From positions 1 to 10,692 of the forward strand of contig JAEZZE010000441.1 of NCBI GenBank assembly GCA_023418755.1: a stretch of 10,692 nt of DNA. The letters are read 5' to 3'. The notes under the pieces are model-generated. The model was not told the DNA's origin and did no database searches. It saw only the letters and a list, made by a program, of their open reading frames with translations. Source of the DNA: Bacillota bacterium (GTDB taxonomy: Bacteria; Bacillota; Bacilli; Paenibacillales; Paenibacillaceae). A program made the translations under genes and the position numbers. Positions 7,578-10,692 of the stretch are shown here, one piece after another (position 1 is the first letter of the stretch; every line of letters starts with the position of its first letter).

Positions 7578-8446
7578 TTGCTCTCTCCTCCCCCGTACAG
7601 CTTGGCGGTTCCGCTCTGGGCGGGATCGGCCGATTGCTGCAAGGTAAAGGCGTGCTTCTCTTCCGGGAATGCTCCCGTTTTCACTTCGTTTACGTATTGG
7701 GAGATCGCGTCGCGAATCGTCTCTCCGACGTTCGCGTAGCTTTTGACCATTTTTTTGTCGCGGATTCCCGAACCGTACCGGATCAAATCGTGATAGACGA
7801 GCACTTGCCCGTCGCAACCTCGACCTGCGCCGATGCCGATCGTCGGAATGCCGATCGAGCGCGTCACGGCCGCGGCCAGCTCTTCGGGAACGAGCTCCAG
7901 CACGATTCCGAACGCCCCCGCCTGTTCCAGCGCCCTGGCGTCCTGCAATAGCTTCTCCGCCTCTTCGCTGCTCTTGCCCTGCACCTTGTAGCCGCCGATC
8001 TGATGAACCGATTGCGGGGTCAAGCCGAGATGGCCGAGCACCGGAATGCCGGCGGACGTCAGCACGCGAATTTCGGCGGCAAGCTCCGCGCCTCCTTCGA
8101 GCTTGACCGCATGAGCTCCGCCCTCCTGCATGATTCTGGCGGCGTTGCGCAGCGTCCCTTCCGGGCCGAGCCGGTAGGTCGCGAACGGCATATCCGTCAC
8201 GATCATCGTTCCCGGCGCTCCCCTGACGACGGAGCGGGTATGGTAAATCATATCTTCAAGCGTAACGGGAACCGTCGTTTCGTAGCCCAGCACGACATTG
8301 CCCAGAGAGTCGCCGACAAGAAGGAGATCCACTCCGGCTTCCTCCGACAGCATCGCCGAAGGGTAATCGTAAGCGGTCACCATGGCAATCGGTTTACCTT
8401 GGTTTTTCATCGTCTTCAGACGCGGGACGGTTAACGCTTGTTTCAT
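7574..8446 (-). CDS. panB: 3-methyl-2-oxobutanoate hydroxymethyltransferase (ketopantoate hydroxymethyltransferase) PanB
   Basis: A 290-aa TIM-barrel enzyme that transfers a hydroxymethyl group from 5,10-methylene-tetrahydrofolate to alpha-ketoisovalerate, giving ketopantoate, the first committed step to pantothenate. Metal ligands are visible as VGDSLGNV (D46), TDMPF (D85) and KLEGG (E117), together with K115 and the catalytic glutamate in VLELVP (E184). GHLGLTPQ and IGIGAG are also conserved. The decamer-forming fold and length are typical. The start at 8446 has AGGAGG (8455-8460) with an 8-nt spacer. It is the first gene of the pan cluster and lies about 250 nt downstream of its own promoter, with a terminator hairpin between the two, so premature termination in the leader probably controls it. 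No ketopantoate reductase gene (panE) is in the window. Confidence 0.98.
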   Translation of the reverse strand: MKQALTVPRLKTMKNQGKPIAMVTAYDYPSAMLSEEAGVDLLLVGDSLGNVVLGYETTVPVTLEDMIYHTRSVVRGAPGTMIVTDMPFATYRLGPEGTLRNAARIMQEGGAHAVKLEGGAELAAEIRVLTSAGIPVLGHLGLTPQSVHQIGGYKVQGKSSEEAEKLLQDARALEQAGAFGIVLELVPEELAAAVTRSIGIPTIGIGAGRGCDGQVLVYHDLIRYGSGIRDKKMVKSYANVGETIRDAISQYVNEVKTGAFPEEKHAFTLQQSADPAQSGTAKLYGGGESK

Positions 8447-8488
8447 TGGAAGTTCCTCCTAGGAAGTCGGAATGGGACGCATAACCGC

Positions 8489-8524
8489 AAAAAAACCCAT
8501 TTTGCCCATGAGCAAAAAAGGGTT
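8489..8524 (-). terminator. Intrinsic terminator / attenuator hairpin in the panB leader
   Basis: On the minus strand AACCC (8524-8520) pairs with GGGTT (8498-8494). After a 2x1 internal loop, TTTTGC (8517-8512) pairs with GCAAAA (8505-8500) around the 6-nt loop TCATGG. The 3' arm runs into seven consecutive T residues (8495-8489), the form of a rho-independent terminator. Only about 42 nt separate it from the panB ATG, with no promoter visible in that gap, so RNA polymerase must read through it to express panB. It can therefore act as an attenuator. It would also stop read-through from birA, which has no other terminator. Confidence 0.8.
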
Positions 8525-8529
8525 CCCAT

Positions 8530-8679
8530 TCAACATAGAACGTCCTTCACGTCCTTCTGTCTCGGTCCTTTCGGCTCAGAGCAGAATCCGCCGCGAATCT
8601 GTGACGGTATGGAGTTACTGTTGCTGCTTTCGATCCGTTTCATTCTTCCGATATTCGCAAGTGCGGTTCGCCGTTCCAT
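8530..8679 (-). CDS. Candidate 49-aa leader peptide upstream of panB
   Basis: A short ORF beginning with ATG at 8679, preceded by GAGGTGG (8692-8686 region) with a spacing of about 6 nt, and ending at TGA (8532-8530). The Shine-Dalgarno sequence starts only a few bases after the predicted transcription start, which is typical of leader-peptide ORFs. The stop lies 5 nt before the 5' arm of the terminator, so a ribosome at the stop would cover that arm and could prevent termination. The peptide is basic (MERRTALANIGRMKR...), has no hydrophobic or signal segment, and ends with KDVKDVLC, where KDV is encoded by a perfect 9-nt tandem repeat. I do not recognise it. It could instead be an untranslated structured leader with an accidental ORF, or a small protein made on its own. 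Confidence 0.45.
   Translation of the reverse strand: MERRTALANIGRMKRIESSNSNSIPSQIRGGFCSEPKGPRQKDVKDVLC
8582..8601 (-). promoter_or_regulatory. Hairpin inside the panB leader
   Basis: On the minus strand CAGATTC (8601-8595) pairs with GATTCTG (8588-8582) around the loop GCGGCG, with one T-T mismatch in a 7-bp stem. It lies within the candidate leader ORF and upstream of the terminator. It may be part of a regulatory fold, for example one alternative to the terminator or a pan-type RNA hairpin; by eye I cannot match it to a known family. Confidence 0.35.
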
Positions 8680-8700
8680 GCGATACCACCTCGCACAGCG

Positions 8701-8729
8701 ATTATAACAGAATCCGCGCTATTCGTCTA
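8701..8729 (-). promoter_or_regulatory. Sigma-A promoter of the panB leader (extended -10)
   Basis: On the minus strand the -10 box is a perfect TATAAT (8706-8701) with the extended element TG at 8709-8708. A -35 box TAGACG (8729-8724, 4 of 6 matches to TTGACA) lies 17 nt upstream. The expected transcription start is near 8694, giving a leader of about 245 nt before panB. The promoter begins 33 nt after the birA stop codon. Confidence 0.75.
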
Positions 8730-8761
8730 TGACGATCTCCCACATTTCGCCAATCAGCCTG

Positions 8762-9739
8762 TTAGCCGGAGGCGCCTATTTCCGCCGAATAGATCGTGCG
8801 CATCGAGCCGTCCGGAAGCTCGACCCGCAGCCCGCCCATCTCGTCCAATCCGCGAGGGACGCCGGATACGATCCCTTGCGGCGTATGAAGCTCGGCCGGG
8901 TTGCCCAACGTCACCGAACGCGCTTCCCACAGCGTGCGAATCGGCGCGAAGCCCTGTTCCAGATAGAGCTTGTAGAGCCGTTCGAACTGTTCGAGCACGG
9001 CGGCGATAAGGCCGCTGCGATCGACCGTCCGGCCCGAAGCCATCTTGAGGGAAATCGCTCTGCTCAGCAAATCTTCCGGATAGTCCTCCGCATCGAGATT
9101 CGCGGAGATGCCCAAACCTACGACTACGTATTTGAGCCGCTCGTCCTCGGCGGCGGATTCTAACAGGATCCCGCTGATTTTTTTGCCGCCGACGAGCAGG
9201 TCGTTCGGCCATTTGATCCCGATATCCAGCGAGGGAAGCTGCTCCGAGATTGCCCGGCTCAAGGCGACGGCCGCCAGCAGCGTCAGCTGCGGAGCGAGCG
9301 GCAACGGTACCGGGGGCCTGAGCAGCAAGCTCATCCAGATGCCTTTGCCGGCAGGCGACACCCAACTGCGTCCCATGCGGCCGCGTCCGCTCGTCTGCTG
9401 CTCGGCGATGACGAGCGTCCCTTCGGCGGCGCCCTGCTCGGCCAGCTTCCGCAGCTCGTTCTGCGTCGAATCGGTTACGTCGAGCAGCGTCAATCGCCGG
9501 CCGAACGCGTCCGTGCGCAGCTTCGGAAGCAGCTCCTGCAGGGTCAGACGCGCCGGCTTGGACGTCAACCGATAGCCGAGCCGAGGCGTCGCTTCGATCC
9601 GGAAGCCTTCCGCTTCCAGCTTGCGAACTTGCTTCCAGACGGCAGTTCGGCTTACGTTCAGCATCCGGCTGATCTCTTCGCCGGAGACGTACTCGCCTTC
9701 GCGCTCCTCCAGCAAGCTCAATAAACTCGTCTTGCTCAT
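8762..9739 (-). CDS. birA: Biotin-[acetyl-CoA-carboxylase] ligase / biotin operon repressor BirA
   Basis: A 325-aa bifunctional (group II) biotin protein ligase. Residues 1-60 form a winged helix-turn-helix (VSGEEISRMLNVSRTAVWKQ, about 18-37) for DNA binding, so it can repress biotin genes as well as attach biotin to carboxylases. The catalytic domain follows with STQNEL (91-96), the biotinyl-AMP loop GRGRMGR (118-124), KWPNDL (176-181) with the active-site lysine, and GGKKISGILLE (184-194). The last 50 residues form the small SH3-like C-terminal domain. Length matches B. subtilis BirA (325 aa). The start at 9739 was chosen because GGAG (9751-9748) lies 8 nt upstream and the gene begins 5 nt after the cca stop, so the two are co-transcribed. 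Longer in-frame starts lie within cca. No biotin operator or biotin-synthesis gene is in the window. Confidence 0.97.
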   Translation of the reverse strand: MSKTSLLSLLEEREGEYVSGEEISRMLNVSRTAVWKQVRKLEAEGFRIEATPRLGYRLTSKPARLTLQELLPKLRTDAFGRRLTLLDVTDSTQNELRKLAEQGAAEGTLVIAEQQTSGRGRMGRSWVSPAGKGIWMSLLLRPPVPLPLAPQLTLLAAVALSRAISEQLPSLDIGIKWPNDLLVGGKKISGILLESAAEDERLKYVVVGLGISANLDAEDYPEDLLSRAISLKMASGRTVDRSGLIAAVLEQFERLYKLYLEQGFAPIRTLWEARSVTLGNPAELHTPQGIVSGVPRGLDEMGGLRVELPDGSMRTIYSAEIGASG

Positions 9740-9744
9740 TTTCG

Positions 9745-10692
9745 CTACTCCCCCTGCGACGCAATTATTTCCTTGGCGGCCGCCAAAAGGGCGAACTTCT
9801 CGTTGGGAAGCCGGCCCGAAGCCGCTTCCGCCAACAGACGTCGAAGCGTATTGGCGATCCAAGGCCCGGGCGATCGGCCCAAATACCCCGATAGTTCGTC
9901 TCCCTTTACGTCGAGTTCGGAGACGGTGGAGATCGGCATGCCGGCCAGCCATGCCCTTTCCTCATCCCGCGATTCGCCGCAGGCTTCCCGAATGGTCAGA
10001 GCATCTTCGGCGGCGGCTCTTCCGTAATCCAGCACCGCTTCGATCCAGACGCGCTTAAGCTCGTCCTCCCCGCATCCGCCCAGTTTCTCGAAGAGACCGG
10101 CAATCGCCGAGATCCTGCCCGATCTATGTCCGCTGATCCGCAGCGTCCTCAGCAGCGCCGCTGCATCCGCGGCGCCGACTTTCATTCCGGACAAGAGCGC
10201 CGCCCATCGCAAGTCCGGCTCCCGCAGCGCGGGAAGGCATAGCAGGTTGCCGAGCGACGCTTCATCGGAAACCGCCGCTCCCCAAACCTCCCACTCCCGC
10301 GGCGAGCCGTTCAGCCGATATCGCTCGGCCGCTTGCGCGAACGTCTCGGGCAGCGGCTCTTTGACGTAGGCGAGCAGTCCGCTCTTGAACAGGTAATGCA
10401 TCGCCTGCTCCGGTCCGCTGCCCGCCATCATCTTGTCCCATTCCGCTCCGATACGCTCGATCGCCACCTGCTTCAGCCGGCTCCGCTGCTTGACGATGCC
10501 GTCCCAGACGTCAGGCAAAATCTCGAAACCGAGCTCAGCCGCGAACCGAATCGCACGCAGCATGCGAAGCGCATCCTCTCCGAAGCGCTCCGCGGCGTCT
10601 CCCACGCAATCGACGACGCCTGCCCGAAGGGCGTCCTGCCCCCCGTAAGGGTCGATCAGTTCGCCGCTGGAGGCGAAAGCCATCGCGTTAAA
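9745..10692 (-). CDS. cca: CCA-adding enzyme (tRNA nucleotidyltransferase), 5' end outside the window
   Basis: The C-terminal 315 residues of a class II tRNA nucleotidyltransferase, which adds or repairs the 3' CCA of tRNAs using CTP and ATP. The fragment enters at the FNAMAF part of the conserved RRDFTxNAMA motif, so the catalytic GxGxDxRD head (roughly 110-120 residues) lies beyond the right edge. Visible here are the ELIDPYGG segment, the nucleotide-selecting EDxxR motif (EDALR, fragment residues 39-43) followed by MLRAIRFAAELGF, and a long all-helical body and tail. The C-terminal block VKGDELSGYLGRSPGPWIANTL (core GPWI) is that of Bacillus-type Cca. The ATG at 10683 is internal, not a start. 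It is followed 5 nt later by birA, the same neighbour as in Bacillus. Confidence 0.95.
   Translation of the reverse strand, partial: FNAMAFASSGELIDPYGGQDALRAGVVDCVGDAAERFGEDALRMLRAIRFAAELGFEILPDVWDGIVKQRSRLKQVAIERIGAEWDKMMAGSGPEQAMHYLFKSGLLAYVKEPLPETFAQAAERYRLNGSPREWEVWGAAVSDEASLGNLLCLPALREPDLRWAALLSGMKVGAADAAALLRTLRISGHRSGRISAIAGLFEKLGGCGEDELKRVWIEAVLDYGRAAAEDALTIREACGESRDEERAWLAGMPISTVSELDVKGDELSGYLGRSPGPWIANTLRRLLAEAASGRLPNEKFALLAAAKEIIASQGE

Noticed and set aside
7578..7817. Upstream in-frame extension of panC
   Set aside because: It lies inside panB; the ATG at 7577 has an RBS, an ATGA overlap and the family's normal N-terminus.
8681..8697. T-box-like string GAGGTGGTATCGC in the panB leader
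   Set aside because: It differs from the T-box consensus (AGGGTGGNACCGCG), sits at the very 5' end rather than next to the terminator, has no specifier stem before it, and is better explained as the SD of the small ORF.
8754..9764. 336-codon minus-strand frame overlapping birA
   Set aside because: An Arg/Gly/Ala-rich out-of-frame shadow of birA; the birA frame carries the catalytic motifs and a proper RBS.

Overview
The window (about 60% GC) looks like chromosomal DNA of a Paenibacillaceae-type Firmicute (Paenibacillus/Cohnella-like). The reasons are the near-consensus AGGAGG ribosome binding sites, a TGnTATAAT sigma-A promoter, and the Bacillus-type gene order cca-birA-panB-panC-panD-...-dinG-...-ypmB. 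Two insertions differ from the order I recall for B. subtilis: a TPR protein between panD and dinG, and rex plus an MTA/SAH deaminase between dinG and ypmB. All recognised genes lie on the minus strand, so transcription runs from the right edge to the left.

Right part (10692 to 8762): the cca tRNA nucleotidyltransferase is cut by the window edge. It is followed after 5 nt by birA, the biotin ligase/repressor. Next comes a 315-nt region (8761-8447) with no long gene but clear regulatory structure: a strong promoter, an overlooked 49-codon ORF with a good Shine-Dalgarno sequence, and an intrinsic terminator 5 nt after that ORF's stop. The panB ribosome binding site follows about 30 nt later. 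This reads as an attenuated leader of the pan operon and is the most interesting part of the window.

Middle (8446 to 5588): panB, panC and panD encode the enzymes that make pantoate, beta-alanine and pantothenate, the precursor of coenzyme A. panB and panC overlap by ATGA, and panC and panD overlap by 16 nt. A 212-aa TPR protein of unknown function follows after 71 nt.

Left part (5570 to 189): dinG (exonuclease-helicase), rex (NADH-sensing repressor), an MtaD-like deaminase and the membrane protein TseB/YpmB are joined by three successive ATGA stop-start overlaps, which suggests translational coupling. DinG keeps the exonuclease residues, the Walker A and DEAH motifs, and all four iron-sulfur cysteines.

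Left edge (1 to 188): lower in GC, with no gene I can identify. It holds short open frames on both strands and an imperfect hairpin without a T-tract.
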